From positions 1 through 38,490 of the forward strand of contig JAPOUQ010000047.1 of the NCBI GenBank assembly GCA_026708585.1: a DNA stretch of 38,490 nt, written 5' to 3'. This stretch comes from Gammaproteobacteria bacterium. Its GTDB lineage: Bacteria; Pseudomonadota; Gammaproteobacteria; Arenicellales; Poriferihabitantaceae. A program made the position numbers and the translations under genes. Shown here in pieces: positions 9,096 to 18,871 of this stretch. The notes beneath the pieces are model-generated. The model saw only the letters and a list, made by a program, of their open reading frames with translations. It ran no database searches and had not been told where the DNA came from. Every line of letters begins with the position of its first letter. Positions within the stretch are counted from its first letter, which is position 1.

Positions 9096-9956
9096 ATGAA
9101 CAGCAACGCTTTAGACTTCACCAAGATGCAGTCCTTGGGTAATGATTTTGTTATGATTAATGGAGTGCAAAAGGATATCAGAATGACAGCAGATTTTGCG
9201 AAGAGAATTGCCGATCGTCATTATGGTATTGGATGCGATCAGATCATCATTGCAAAACCCTCTGAACGACCTGATGCATTCAGAATGTTGGTGTTTAATT
9301 CCGACGGAAGTGAAGTTGGTCAATGCGGAAATGGAGCCCGATGTTTTGCAGTATTTTTACGAGATCAGGGGTTGATGCGAGGATCAAGCATTGCGGTTGA
9401 GACGATTACTACTAATATGGAAATCTCAATTCATTCCAATCAAACGGTAACAGCCAGTATGGGATTTCCCCAGTTTCATCCAACAGAGATTCCTATTTCT
9501 ATGGATTCCGAAGAACTGAAATATGCAATCGTGATTGAAGGTAGGGAGATTGAGTTTGCGGCAGTGTCAATTGGGAATCCACATTGTGTGATCGACGTGG
9601 TTAACTGTGAGCAAACAGAATTTGAATGGTTAGGTCCACGTGTTCAGGCTCACTCGGCTTTTCCGGAGCAGGTGAATGTCGGATTCAGGCAGATCATTGC
9701 CCCCAATGAAATCAATTTACGAGTTTTTGAACGAGGCGGTGGTGATACGCTTGGCTGTGGAAGTGGAGCCTGCGCAGCGGTTTTATGTGGAGTTAGGGAG
9801 GGTATTCTCGATCGGCAGGTTGTGGTAAACATGCCTGGTGGAAGTGTTACCGTAGAATGGCCATCTGAACAAGATCCGGTGCGCTTGACTGGCTCGGTTG
9901 AAACGGTTTTTCAAGGGCAGATTGAGTTATCAGGTGATAGCGGTGTGACACTTTAG
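9096..9956 (+). CDS. dapF: Diaminopimelate epimerase
   Basis: A 286-residue PLP-independent epimerase converting LL- to meso-diaminopimelate, for lysine and peptidoglycan synthesis in the cytoplasm. The N-terminal motif is FTKMQSLGNDFVMI. The two catalytic cysteines are Cys77 in GQCGNGARC and Cys221 in DTLGCGSGAC, matching Cys73 and Cys217 of the E. coli enzyme. NSDGSE and IGNPHCV are also present. The length is about 10 residues above the E. coli protein because of a short N-terminal extension. It heads the dapF-DUF484-xerC cluster that is conserved in gammaproteobacteria. Confidence 0.97.
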   Translation: MNSNALDFTKMQSLGNDFVMINGVQKDIRMTADFAKRIADRHYGIGCDQIIIAKPSERPDAFRMLVFNSDGSEVGQCGNGARCFAVFLRDQGLMRGSSIAVETITTNMEISIHSNQTVTASMGFPQFHPTEIPISMDSEELKYAIVIEGREIEFAAVSIGNPHCVIDVVNCEQTEFEWLGPRVQAHSAFPEQVNVGFRQIIAPNEINLRVFERGGGDTLGCGSGACAAVLCGVREGILDRQVVVNMPGGSVTVEWPSEQDPVRLTGSVETVFQGQIELSGDSGVTL

Positions 9957-10050
9957 AAACAAGGTTGTACAATCACCGTGGTAATAAACAATGGCGCAAG
10001 GTTTGAAATTGATCTACTGTTGAGCAACCTGAAATTCTCGTTGAAATATC

Positions 10051-10731
10051 ATGGAAAAACGGAAAAAAAATAAAAAATCTTTTGATCTTGACCCGCAAGA
10101 AGTTTATTGTTTTCTTAAGCAGAACCCAGATTTTATCACCAACAACTGGAACCTATTTGCAGACTTTGTCCCGGCTGATGAGGAGCATAGTCATGTTTTT
10201 CTGAAGAAGCAAATTGAAACATTAAGCGACCGTCAAGAGGAACAGAACAAAACGATACAATATATTCTGGAAGTTACGAAAAATCTTGAGCAGATGCAGG
10301 ACATGTTGGCTGGATTTAGCAATATCCTGCTAGGTCAGGGGGATCCGAGCAAGGATCCAATCGATTTTGTTGCCAATCTGCTAGGGCAAGAATTTGATAT
10401 TGAACGCGTGGTTGTATTTGAAGAGTCGCTTGCCAATAAGGATACGCCGAAACTTTATGACGAAATTCGACAAAGAGTTGCTCATCGTAGTAGTGTCTGT
10501 GATGATCGAGTATCAAAGTCTTTACTTCAACAAATTTTCGGTGAAGAAGAACAGTCGATCAGGTCTTGTGCATTCGTGCCCATTCTACACAGTGACGATA
10601 TTGTTGGGGTAATCGTGTTTGGTTCAGCTGATATCAAGCGGTTCCATCCAGAACTAGGCGTTCTGTATTTGGATCGAATTGGAAGTCTAATCGGTAGTTA
10701 TTTGGGCGGAAAACGGCAGGCAGTTGAGTGA
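10051..10731 (+). CDS. DUF484 (GAF-like) family protein
   Basis: A 226-residue protein of the DUF484 family. A basic start (MEKRKKNKKS) is followed by a helical domain containing VYCFLKQNPDFI (about 19-30), which matches the family hallmark of a short helix ending NPDFF. A coiled coil (about 48-82) and a GAF-like domain (about 90-220, with RSCAFVPIL and GVIVFGS) follow. The molecular function is not established. Its standard position is between dapF and xerC, as here. Its stop overlaps the xerC start by 8 nt, implying translational coupling. A 94-bp gap separates it from dapF. Confidence 0.9.
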   Translation: MEKRKKNKKSFDLDPQEVYCFLKQNPDFITNNWNLFADFVPADEEHSHVFLKKQIETLSDRQEEQNKTIQYILEVTKNLEQMQDMLAGFSNILLGQGDPSKDPIDFVANLLGQEFDIERVVVFEESLANKDTPKLYDEIRQRVAHRSSVCDDRVSKSLLQQIFGEEEQSIRSCAFVPILHSDDIVGVIVFGSADIKRFHPELGVLYLDRIGSLIGSYLGGKRQAVE

Positions 10732-11632
10732 ACTTATTGACAGTATTGAGCAGTTTATCGATAGTATCGAAAAATCGGGCAGATATTCCGACAATACTAT
10801 AAAGGCATTCTATCAAGATTTAGTCCTTCTAGAGCGGTTTCTGGGTGAGAGGGGAGATATTTCTAAATGGTCAGAAGTAAACGACCCAATGGCCAGAGCA
10901 TTCCCAGCGCGTCTATTTCAGCGTGGACATTCCCCTCGATCAATTGGGAGGATGCTTTCATCCTGTCGAAAATTCTTTCATTTTCTGATCAATGAAAAAA
11001 CGGTCAAGTCGAATCCATTTACTGGAATCAGCGCTCCAAAAGCATCTCAGAACTTACCCAATACCTTTAGCGTTGATGATTTAAACACCCTGTTGGATGA
11101 GAAAATTGATGAAGAAACGCCGGCAAATATCGTTCGTGACCGAGCTATTATTGAATTGTTTTATTCTTCAGGTCTTAGACTTTCCGAGCTTGCGTCGATC
11201 GACAATGATACGATTGATTTTGCGGAAAATCAGGTAAAAGTGATTGGTAAGGGTAGCAAGGAGAGAATCGTTCCGGTTGGAACCATGGCTCGTGTTGCTG
11301 TCAGGGACTGGCTGGAACGTCGAAGTGAGTATGCAAATCTAGGAGAGAAGGCGTTATTTGTTAATTTTCGGGGTAGTAGGCTGAGTGTTCGAGGTATTCA
11401 GTTTCGCTTAACCGAGTGGGCGAAAAGAAAGGGGTTCAGCCAACATATTCATCCACATGCTTTACGTCATTCATTTGCTAGTCATTTGCTCGAATCAAGT
11501 GGAGATTTGCGGGCGGTTCAGGAAATGCTGGGTCATTCCGATATCTCGACTACTCAAATCTATACCCATTTGGATTTTCAGCATTTAGCAAAGGTGTTTG
11601 ATCGTTCACACCCTAGAGCAAAGAAGGAATAA
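10724..11632 (+). CDS. xerC: Tyrosine recombinase XerC
   Basis: A 302-residue site-specific recombinase which, with XerD, resolves chromosome dimers at dif. The N-terminal SAM-like DNA-binding domain (about 5-95) precedes the catalytic domain. Catalytic residues visible are Arg152 in SSGLRLSEL, Lys in GKGSKER, HPHALRHSFASH, GHSDISTTQIY and the nucleophile Tyr280. Its place after dapF and DUF484 supports XerC over XerD. The start is a TTG at 10724 inside the end of the DUF484 gene, because the only in-frame ATG is far inside the N-terminal domain. No dif-like 28-mer was noticed in this window. Confidence 0.95.
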   Translation: MSELIDSIEQFIDSIEKSGRYSDNTIKAFYQDLVLLERFLGERGDISKWSEVNDPMARAFPARLFQRGHSPRSIGRMLSSCRKFFHFLINEKTVKSNPFTGISAPKASQNLPNTFSVDDLNTLLDEKIDEETPANIVRDRAIIELFYSSGLRLSELASIDNDTIDFAENQVKVIGKGSKERIVPVGTMARVAVRDWLERRSEYANLGEKALFVNFRGSRLSVRGIQFRLTEWAKRKGFSQHIHPHALRHSFASHLLESSGDLRAVQEMLGHSDISTTQIYTHLDFQHLAKVFDRSHPRAKKE

Positions 11633-12265
11633 AAGCGGGTTGTTTGTTAAACGAAGTTATGAAGAAACCCATAACCTAGCATAGCCAGAACTGAGGCTTG
11701 ATAATCAACTGCCGAGTAGATGAGGGTATAACCACGCCTCATCTACTCGGCAGTTATGTTTTGTCTTTTAAGAGAAATCATACTTCCAAATCTTCGATAG
11801 AATGAGAACGAGCGCACAAGTTCAAACAAGGCCCGCAGATTGTCTTTGCTACTCAAGAGGATTTCATACAGCCAAGTATTTCGGAAAGTCACAGCCTCGT
11901 GCAAGCTACTTTATTGAAGAGGGCAATGAATTGGAGTATTTTTCAACTCGGTTAAGGCCCGACCAGAACTCATACCTTATCAATTATGATTTTATTGAAA
12001 TTTACCAAATTTACTAACTGATGCAATATAGATTCCAATAGAATAAATGCCTAATCCAATAAAAGAAAGCATGAAAATTCATCCAATACCTTGTATATCA
12101 AAGTTTTTTGTAGGTCTGAGTTATCAACCATTATAAGATTTCCAGGTTTGGGCTTGTAACTTCAGTTATACAATGCCCTCTATTCATACATTAGAGGGTA
12201 AGGGACTACCAATTCAACTCTTAGGATAAGGTAAAGAAAATTTTCATAGAAAAACAGACTCGTAA
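11633..12265. other. Intergenic region after xerC
   Basis: Holds a strong hairpin (11707-11755). A weak fourth match to the dispersed repeat lies at about 12065-12110 (GAAAGCATGAAA, then CTTGTAT). The rest is AT-rich, with no gene supported. An open frame at 11802-12017 lacks any recognisable domain or convincing start and is not called. Confidence 0.5.
11707..11755. repeat. Intergenic palindromic repeat, copy A (19-bp stem, 11-nt loop)
   Basis: Left arm 11707-11725 and right arm 11737-11755 are perfect reverse complements, with core GCCGAGTAGATGAGG and loop GTATAACCACG. The core GCCGAGTAGA recurs in the hairpin at 29961-30003, also with an 11-nt loop and with base-pair-preserving changes. 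It lies 74 bases downstream of xerC. T-rich but interrupted sequence follows (TTATGTTTTGTCTTTT), so a terminator role is possible. A REP-like or uptake-sequence-like element is the alternative. Confidence 0.85.
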
Positions 12266-15010
12266 ATGAAACCATTCGTCCATTTTTTATTGGTTCCAGA
12301 TGGTAACGCAGCACGCCGCCTGCGTCGAATAATCGCTACACAAACTCCGTGCATGGGCGTAAAGATAGGTACATGGCCAGAACTGATAGAACAGGCTAGA
12401 GGGGCTTATTTGATTTCGAAGCGATCGAGTGACTGGGAAGTGGTCTTTTCCCGCGCACTAAAAAATGTTGTCGGTGCATTCTGGTCACAAAGTCTTGAAG
12501 TGGCGCCCCAGGAAACGGCATCGGAAGTGGAAGCCGCGTTATTTCTCCTTGTTGGAGGAACTCATCCCAGTGACGAAAATGGATTTATAGGGACCTGTCT
12601 TGATCGGCTTCCCGAGCGACCGAGAAAGCATGTTGAAGATATAGCACGATTACTCGTTGAGCTAGATGGCAGGCTACCGGAGCAGTTAGAAACCATACAA
12701 CAGTTAATCACTGCAGATTCCACTAACGCAATACGAAAATTACTAATTTACCATCTAGACGAATTCCCAGTATTAACCTGTTGGCAGGCAGAACTGATCA
12801 AGAAACTGAACAAAGACGCGGATCTCGATCCAACAGCAGAATTGTTTGAGTCTCTAGACTCACTGAGGACTGATATTCCCCCCGAGGTTCCCGGGAGCAG
12901 TCTTGAATTTCTGCAAAAACACCTATTTTCAGCGTCATCTGAAAAGATCTCATTAGATCCGAGTGTGCAGTGGCTAGGTGTTAGAGATGATCTTCAAGCC
13001 GCGGAAGTTGCTGCCGGTATGGCGCAGCAGATACTGTTGGAAAATTCGGGGCTATTAGCTTCTGAAATAGGCCTGCTTGTTCCAGATACATTTGAATATT
13101 CGCTGGCGGTTAACGATGCATTTACTACCGCCGGTATTCCTCTTTCTGGATTGTCAGTCGATCATTGGCAGAGGGACTTGGGCAAAGAGACAGTATTCCA
13201 TTTTTTGTACTGTCGACAGAAACCTTCTCCTGCAATGGCCCTATCGGCTTGCTTGTCGTCTCCCTTAATGCCCTGGACAAAAGAGCAGGGTGCGGTGTTG
13301 GCTCAGACAGTGATGGATGGCGACTATCAATTACAACCATTTCGATCAGCGACTCAGTCTGCCCGGCGAATGCTAGATCTGCTTCGGGAGGGTGATGAAA
13401 GACCAGATTCATTAGTAGCTGCAATTCGGACGTTTGTGGAAATGCTAGATGGCGGTGAGCAATTTAACAGCGATGTTGATCGGGCGAAGTTAATAGCGGA
13501 GGAGCTCTGCGAAGTCCTACGTGGTAAATTGGACATTGATTGGGCTTCGTTACGCCGTATATCAAGCCCGAAAAATATCAGCACCAGTGCAACAACGGAT
13601 TTCAATCTGGAGGGTGTCACAGTCTGGCGAGAGGGACATGAGCCATGGCGCCCAGTTCGTTTCCTGATTGTGTTGGGTTTTTCGTCTGGCCATTATCCAC
13701 TAGCGAGCAAAGACTCCACCGTCTTTGTGTCTGAGGATTTGGCTGTCATCCGAGAAAATTTGGGACTCACAATTACGATCCCTTCCGAGCAACTGCATGA
13801 CCGCAGAGCGAGATTCAAGCGCCAGTTGGGGGCAGTCAGTGACTCCTTGACGTTTGTAATTCCTCGCAGGAATCCTATGGGAGCAGCAAAATCACCGTCT
13901 GAGTCGTTGGTGTTCATGTTTGAGTTATTTTGCACTTTCGAGGACGCAGAATCATTAATTCTTGAGATGGATGTTGCTACAGATCGAGACCGAGTGCAGT
14001 TCGTACCGCCAGCTGAAATATGCCATCCAAGTCCTCCAAGAGAATTTGCCGTTGAAGACATCCAGTTTGACTTTGACCTGCTTGCACTTCGGTTAGATGA
14101 GCAAGGTAATATAAAGCCTGAGTCGCCCAGTAGCCTGGAAACTCTTATGGTGTCCCGCTTGGCTTGGTTGCTGCGTCGGATCAATGCAGAGCCATTGGGC
14201 TGGAAACCCGAACGCCTAGATGTAATGCTGCAGGGCGCATTGACCCACCATGTTTTTGAACAGCTTTTTCAGACAATAAATTTAATCCCTGAATCAGAGT
14301 CTATCAGTGCACAGATTGTACCGCTTTTGGATTCAGCCATGCGGTTTTATGCTCCATTTCTTCGCTCTGCACAATGGCAGGTCGAACGTAAACATTTGGC
14401 ATCCAGTATTCAAAATGCGGCCTTGTCCTGGTGTGAAATACTGACGATGTTGAATGCAGAAGTGCTAGGTACGGAAGAATGGTTAGCGGGAACGCTTGAT
14501 GGTATCCCCATTCATGGTCAAGCGGACATTTTGTTGGGTCTGCCCGATGACCGATTGCTAGTGGTGGATTATAAAAAATCCAGTGCAAGAAGCCGTAGAC
14601 CTCGGATGCAAAAAGGCTATGACTGTCAGGCAAATCTGTATCGCACCATGCTACAAACGGGGGCACCAAAGAATGAAGAAAATACCGTATTACTAGAAAA
14701 ACTCCGGTTAATGAGAAATACTGGTATTGTTTATTTCATGACCAATGATCAGAGCTCTCTTTCTGATGCACTGGTTAGGGGATCTCGGGCGATTCCGGGC
14801 TGGGAGGTTTTTGAAAATGACGTGTCACAGATGGCGATGGATTTGATCAGGAAGCGTCTGAAGGAGGTTGGAGAGGGTCAATTGTATTTGAATCGGGAAG
14901 GAGATCGAGAGTTTTTTGGTCGGCAAGCTGGCATCGAGCCGTACGCGCTAGATAACAGTCCCTTGATACCGTTATTTATCATCCCCGGTAAAGCCAGGGA
15001 GGTCGAATGA
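12266..15010 (+). CDS. AddB-like PD-(D/E)XK nuclease subunit
   Basis: A 914-residue protein and the probable partner of the AddA-like helicase that follows with a 4-nt ATGA overlap. The N-terminal and middle parts resemble a degenerate UvrD-like fold, as in AddB/RecC. The usual ATP-binding position reads LVPDGNAARRL, without a Walker A lysine. The C-terminal nuclease is clear: HHVFEQLF, then Asp754 in GQADILLG, Asp768-Tyr-Lys770 in VVDYKKS, and the QANLYR helix. The cysteines that hold the iron-sulphur cluster of B. subtilis AddB are not seen, so this resembles cluster-less AddB types. The expected role is processing of double-strand ends for RecA. Confidence is high for the nuclease and moderate for exact orthology. 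Confidence 0.82.
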   Translation: MKPFVHFLLVPDGNAARRLRRIIATQTPCMGVKIGTWPELIEQARGAYLISKRSSDWEVVFSRALKNVVGAFWSQSLEVAPQETASEVEAALFLLVGGTHPSDENGFIGTCLDRLPERPRKHVEDIARLLVELDGRLPEQLETIQQLITADSTNAIRKLLIYHLDEFPVLTCWQAELIKKLNKDADLDPTAELFESLDSLRTDIPPEVPGSSLEFLQKHLFSASSEKISLDPSVQWLGVRDDLQAAEVAAGMAQQILLENSGLLASEIGLLVPDTFEYSLAVNDAFTTAGIPLSGLSVDHWQRDLGKETVFHFLYCRQKPSPAMALSACLSSPLMPWTKEQGAVLAQTVMDGDYQLQPFRSATQSARRMLDLLREGDERPDSLVAAIRTFVEMLDGGEQFNSDVDRAKLIAEELCEVLRGKLDIDWASLRRISSPKNISTSATTDFNLEGVTVWREGHEPWRPVRFLIVLGFSSGHYPLASKDSTVFVSEDLAVIRENLGLTITIPSEQLHDRRARFKRQLGAVSDSLTFVIPRRNPMGAAKSPSESLVFMFELFCTFEDAESLILEMDVATDRDRVQFVPPAEICHPSPPREFAVEDIQFDFDLLALRLDEQGNIKPESPSSLETLMVSRLAWLLRRINAEPLGWKPERLDVMLQGALTHHVFEQLFQTINLIPESESISAQIVPLLDSAMRFYAPFLRSAQWQVERKHLASSIQNAALSWCEILTMLNAEVLGTEEWLAGTLDGIPIHGQADILLGLPDDRLLVVDYKKSSARSRRPRMQKGYDCQANLYRTMLQTGAPKNEENTVLLEKLRLMRNTGIVYFMTNDQSSLSDALVRGSRAIPGWEVFENDVSQMAMDLIRKRLKEVGEGQLYLNREGDREFFGRQAGIEPYALDNSPLIPLFIIPGKAREVE

Positions 15011-18000
15011 TATTACCACCTTTGACGATTATCCCTGCTGGAGCCGGTTCCGGGAAAACGCACACGATCCAACACCAACTGGGTAACTGGGTAGTTGATG
15101 GGCTTGTCGCTCCTGAGCGGATTGTCGCGGTGACTTTCACGGAAGCTGCTGCTGCCGAATTGCGTGAACGCATCCGTGCCAAATTGCTCAGTCTTGGTCG
15201 TTTGGAAGATGCATTACAACTGGATCAGGCCTATATCTCCACGATACACGGCTTTGGTTTGCGTTTGCTCACAGAATTTGCCTTCGATGTGGGGCTATCA
15301 CCAAAGCCGAGACTGTTAAACGAAGATGAAGAAAATACCCTCATTCGACTTGCACTCTCACGTACCGACAAAGCCGATGCTATCACCTCAGATCTCAGTA
15401 AATTTGGTTACAACTTTGATTTCAATTCCAAGAAGGGTGCAGAGGACATTTTCCGAGATGATTTGCTCCGGATCGTCATGTTGCTTCGGTCTGCGGGTTG
15501 GACCGAGGAGAGTGACACATATGCGGAGTTTGCGGTTAACTGGATAAGAGACCGATATGGCATTACTCGTAATGCAGATCAGTTAACCGAGACTTTATCC
15601 CGCAAGATCGAGCAACTTCTTAAGGCATATCCAGTAAGCCTAGCCACGGAGTTTGGGAATAATAAAACGGTAAAAGAGCAATTTCAACAAGACTTCAAAA
15701 ATCTGAAAGCCGCAACGGCCGACAGTGGTCTTCGTTCCGATTGGAAGTTGTGGAAAGGACTACGTGGAATGCGGCAATCAAAGCGGGGATGTGAACTACC
15801 CGAGGACTATGAAAAGCTGTCTGGCGGAGTTATTGAAGCTGCTAATGCGTTACCGACACACCCAGGCCCTTTAGAGCAGGCGGAATTGCATATTCGTGCC
15901 TTGATTGCTGCCGGGAAAGATGTATTGGTTCACTATGCGGAAGCGAAACGTGAAGCAGGATTGGTGGATTATGGCGATATGATTGCTATGGCGGCAGATA
16001 TGTTGCGCTCCCATCCTGATGTGCTAGATACGTTGGTTTCGCGAATCGATTGTCTAGTTGTTGATGAATTTCAGGATACAAACCCGCTTCAGTTTGCGCT
16101 TCTTTGGCAGCTCAAAGATGCTGGTGTGCCGACGTTAATCGTAGGCGACTTGAAGCAAGCAATTATGGGTTTTCAGGGTGCGGATCCACGATTGTTTGAT
16201 GCAATCATACAGCAGAACCAGGATGTGGCTATCCCCTTAACCAGCAACTGGCGATCACAGCCAGATCTGATGCATTTCATCAATGCGGTTGGTCATGGTT
16301 TATTTGGGGAAGACTATGTCCAACTTGAACCCCAAGGAGCAAGTAGTACTCAAGAGCCAGTTGAGTTAATTGATTTCGCTGCAAAGGCGAAAAAAGGTCA
16401 GCATAGAGTTCGAGCCGTATCCGTTGGCGAACGACTCAAAACCCTGCTAGATGATTCTACACAGCAAATTGTTGATCGGCGCTCAAAGCAGAGTCGTGGT
16501 CTGCGCGGCGGTGACATAGCCGTACTTTGCCCTACCAATAACATACTTTCTCAGTATGCAGATGTACTACGCGGTATGGGGCTTAGAGTACAGTTGCAAG
16601 ATGATGACTGGTACGAATCCCGCATTGTACAACTGGCCTGCCAGGCACTGGCATATGTTGCCAATCCACAGGATCGTCATGCTGCGCTTTACCTGTCTGT
16701 TACCGAGTTGGGCCATTTAGACATGAAAGTTGCCTTGGAGCAGTTAATCGCCAACGAAAAGATCAAAGATCCGATTCTGGTCCAGTTGGATGAGCTAGCC
16801 AGTTCTATTGAAGATCGAACGATATTCGCAGTGGTTGCGGATACCTTTGCAGCATTAGGGCTTTTTGATGTCGTATCAGTCTGGCCTGATTCCGATCAAG
16901 CACGAGCAAACTTACTGCGCCTGCAAGCCGAAGCAGGCGAGTTCATGGATGCAAATCGAGAGGCCTTGGTAAGTGGTGGCTATCATGGATCTGGAATACA
17001 GAGTTTTTTAGCCTGGCTGAAAGCAAAAATCGAGCAGGCCGGTAAGAATACCCAACCGGCTCCTAGAGTGGTTGATGAAGATGCCGTTCAACTAGTCACC
17101 TGGCACAGTTCAAAAGGCCGGGAATGGCCTGTGGTTTTTGTTTGCGGAATGGATAGGCGGCTAACGCCAGCACTGCCCAACATGACTCTAGGATATAAAT
17201 CGTTTGATGATTTGTCCAAGCTTATTGAGAAAGCCCAGATCGAGTATTCGCCAAAATTTACTGCTTCGGAATCAAATGCCCAATTCCTAGCCGATCTGGA
17301 GGTCAAACTTGAACTAGAATCCAGAAGGTTGATTTACGTCGCTTTAACCCGAGCCAGAGAAAAGCTAGTTATTGAATGGCCTAGTTTTTTAGCAGACAAG
17401 GATACTTTGTCATACTGGTCAATACTGGCTGAGAAAGTCTCTGTATCGAAACCGGATATGACAATATCTATCGGTGGTTCTACGTTTACCTGTTTGATTT
17501 GTGAGGGTGAGACAGAACTTCCTGAAGAGATCGAAGAATTTCGAAATAATATCGAAATAGAGTTGTTAGCCGTAGGTCGAAGATCGATCAAGCCGGGAAA
17601 AGTACCTGAGAAGCTAATTCCTGATAGTGTGACTCCTTCTGGCATGACTGCTTTTAGCAATCTTTCAGAGGTTGGACAAACCCTGATAACCGCTCAATAC
17701 TCTCAAGAGTTGGATCTCGATCTTGGGCTCTCTGGTCCGGTACTTGGGAATTATCTGCACCAGTGTTTCGAGATTCTCGGGGCTAACCCCGGTCAAGCGG
17801 GAAACATTGCGATCATCACTGGAGTTGAAACGAGCAAGGATACTCGAAACCGTATTGTCGAGAGGGTTTTCGGTTTTGAACAATGGATGAAAGATTACTT
17901 TGCGGCAACCGCAATCCATCGGGAGTTACCATTACTGGGTCTCGATGACAACGGCTCTGTAGTATCAGGAACAGCAGACCTGATTTTGGAAACGGATGAT

Positions 18001-18186
18001 GGAATGTGGATTATTGATCACAAATCCGATCAGGTCGAAGATTCAGAAGAATCGTTCAATCATTACAGACCGCAACTTGAGACCTATTATAGGCTTATAC
18101 AGAGCATGAAAGATAAGGTGCTGGGTTTTGGCATTCATTGGATCCGGCGGGGAAAGGTGGTATTACAACCTACTGCGAGCGAATAA
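15007..18186 (+). CDS. AddA-like UvrD-family helicase-nuclease
   Basis: A 1059-residue superfamily 1A helicase with a C-terminal nuclease. Walker A is AGAGSGKT (11-18), and motif Ia is VAVTFTEAAAAELRERIR. Motif II is VVDEFQDTNPLQ, motif III is VGDLKQAIMGFQGAD, and motif IV includes SNWRSQPDL. Motif V is WHSSKGREWPVVFV and motif VI is RLIYVALTRAREKL. The C-terminal PD-(D/E)XK centre has NYLHQCFE, Asp991 in GTADLIL, Asp1004 and Lys1006 in IDHKSD, then YRPQLETYY. With its upstream partner it should form an AddAB-type recombination complex. RecB is the alternative, but a RecC-RecD context is lacking. It overlaps the AddB-like gene by 4 nt. Confidence 0.9.
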   Translation: MILPPLTIIPAGAGSGKTHTIQHQLGNWVVDGLVAPERIVAVTFTEAAAAELRERIRAKLLSLGRLEDALQLDQAYISTIHGFGLRLLTEFAFDVGLSPKPRLLNEDEENTLIRLALSRTDKADAITSDLSKFGYNFDFNSKKGAEDIFRDDLLRIVMLLRSAGWTEESDTYAEFAVNWIRDRYGITRNADQLTETLSRKIEQLLKAYPVSLATEFGNNKTVKEQFQQDFKNLKAATADSGLRSDWKLWKGLRGMRQSKRGCELPEDYEKLSGGVIEAANALPTHPGPLEQAELHIRALIAAGKDVLVHYAEAKREAGLVDYGDMIAMAADMLRSHPDVLDTLVSRIDCLVVDEFQDTNPLQFALLWQLKDAGVPTLIVGDLKQAIMGFQGADPRLFDAIIQQNQDVAIPLTSNWRSQPDLMHFINAVGHGLFGEDYVQLEPQGASSTQEPVELIDFAAKAKKGQHRVRAVSVGERLKTLLDDSTQQIVDRRSKQSRGLRGGDIAVLCPTNNILSQYADVLRGMGLRVQLQDDDWYESRIVQLACQALAYVANPQDRHAALYLSVTELGHLDMKVALEQLIANEKIKDPILVQLDELASSIEDRTIFAVVADTFAALGLFDVVSVWPDSDQARANLLRLQAEAGEFMDANREALVSGGYHGSGIQSFLAWLKAKIEQAGKNTQPAPRVVDEDAVQLVTWHSSKGREWPVVFVCGMDRRLTPALPNMTLGYKSFDDLSKLIEKAQIEYSPKFTASESNAQFLADLEVKLELESRRLIYVALTRAREKLVIEWPSFLADKDTLSYWSILAEKVSVSKPDMTISIGGSTFTCLICEGETELPEEIEEFRNNIEIELLAVGRRSIKPGKVPEKLIPDSVTPSGMTAFSNLSEVGQTLITAQYSQELDLDLGLSGPVLGNYLHQCFEILGANPGQAGNIAIITGVETSKDTRNRIVERVFGFEQWMKDYFAATAIHRELPLLGLDDNGSVVSGTADLILETDDGMWIIDHKSDQVEDSEESFNHYRPQLETYYRLIQSMKDKVLGFGIHWIRRGKVVLQPTASE

Positions 18187-18313
18187 TTCTATTGAGTCCG
18201 AGAAATAAGCTACCGTGACAAGCCCCCCAAATGCTTTATCAATACTCATGAAACAGTGGCAAAGAGGGGTAAAATGCTAGTGAAAACCAGTCGTAGAAAT
18301 TGAGGAATCAGCC

Positions 18314-18586
18314 ATGTATGAATTAAAAGAACATATCGATAACGCAAAACTATACTTGGAAAAGGCCCAAAGGCAACTTGATACCAACGAACGTGAACGC
18401 TTTGACATTTTTGAAGACTACATTGAGATAGCCAGGTCATTTAAGGAAGCTGCCAAGCGTATGATTGAAAGAGAAGAACAAGAGCGGGAGCAAGAGCGCC
18501 GAGAGGAACAGCGCGAACTGCGAGAGAGAGAAGAGGCTTATGAGGAGCGTCAAGAACAAATTCGAAGGCGTCGGGAAGCCCGGTAA
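18314..18586 (+). CDS. Small highly charged coiled-coil protein
   Basis: A 90-residue protein. Residues 1-50 form an ordinary amphipathic helix pattern (MYELKEHIDNAKLYLEKAQ). Residues 52-90 are almost entirely Glu, Arg and Gln, predicting a long single helix or coiled coil. There is no signal peptide or membrane segment. A purine-rich ribosome-binding site (TGAGGAA) lies about 6-12 nt before the ATG. It sits alone between the addA-like gene and the 3' end of hsdR. No family is recognised. The Glu/Arg-rich tail could be compositional rather than conserved. Confidence 0.55.
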   Translation: MYELKEHIDNAKLYLEKAQRQLDTNERERFDIFEDYIEIARSFKEAAKRMIEREEQEREQERREEQRELREREEAYEERQEQIRRRREAR

Positions 18587-18871
18587 ACGATCGAACTGGG
18601 CGACTTGATAACAGAACCTGGAATTCCGATTGCAAGATTTTTACTGTGCAACACATTGGGCCTGAATGTGTCAAAAGTATCAGCGTAAAAAACAGGTTTC
18701 GACAAAACTCTTGCGAGCGGTCTTCCAATTATTGACTAACATGGTCTCGGTAGTGGAAGTACTACGGCTACGATCAACCAACGATAAGTCAGAATGGGTC
18801 AGATGCACGAAACATCATTCGATTCGTTCTGAAATCTATGGATAAGGATATGCGTCCCTCAAGATTCGAAA

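Noticed and set aside
10724..11632. XerC as a phage or island integrase
   Set aside because: Position after dapF and DUF484 and the 302-residue length are those of chromosomal XerC.
11802..12017. 71-codon open frame after xerC
   Set aside because: No recognisable domain, composition unlike neighbouring proteins, no convincing ribosome-binding site, and it sits in an AT-rich intergenic stretch.
13693..14184. Long open frame (163 codons) on the minus strand inside the AddB-like gene
   Set aside because: It is the antisense of a clearly coding nuclease gene and has no family features of its own.
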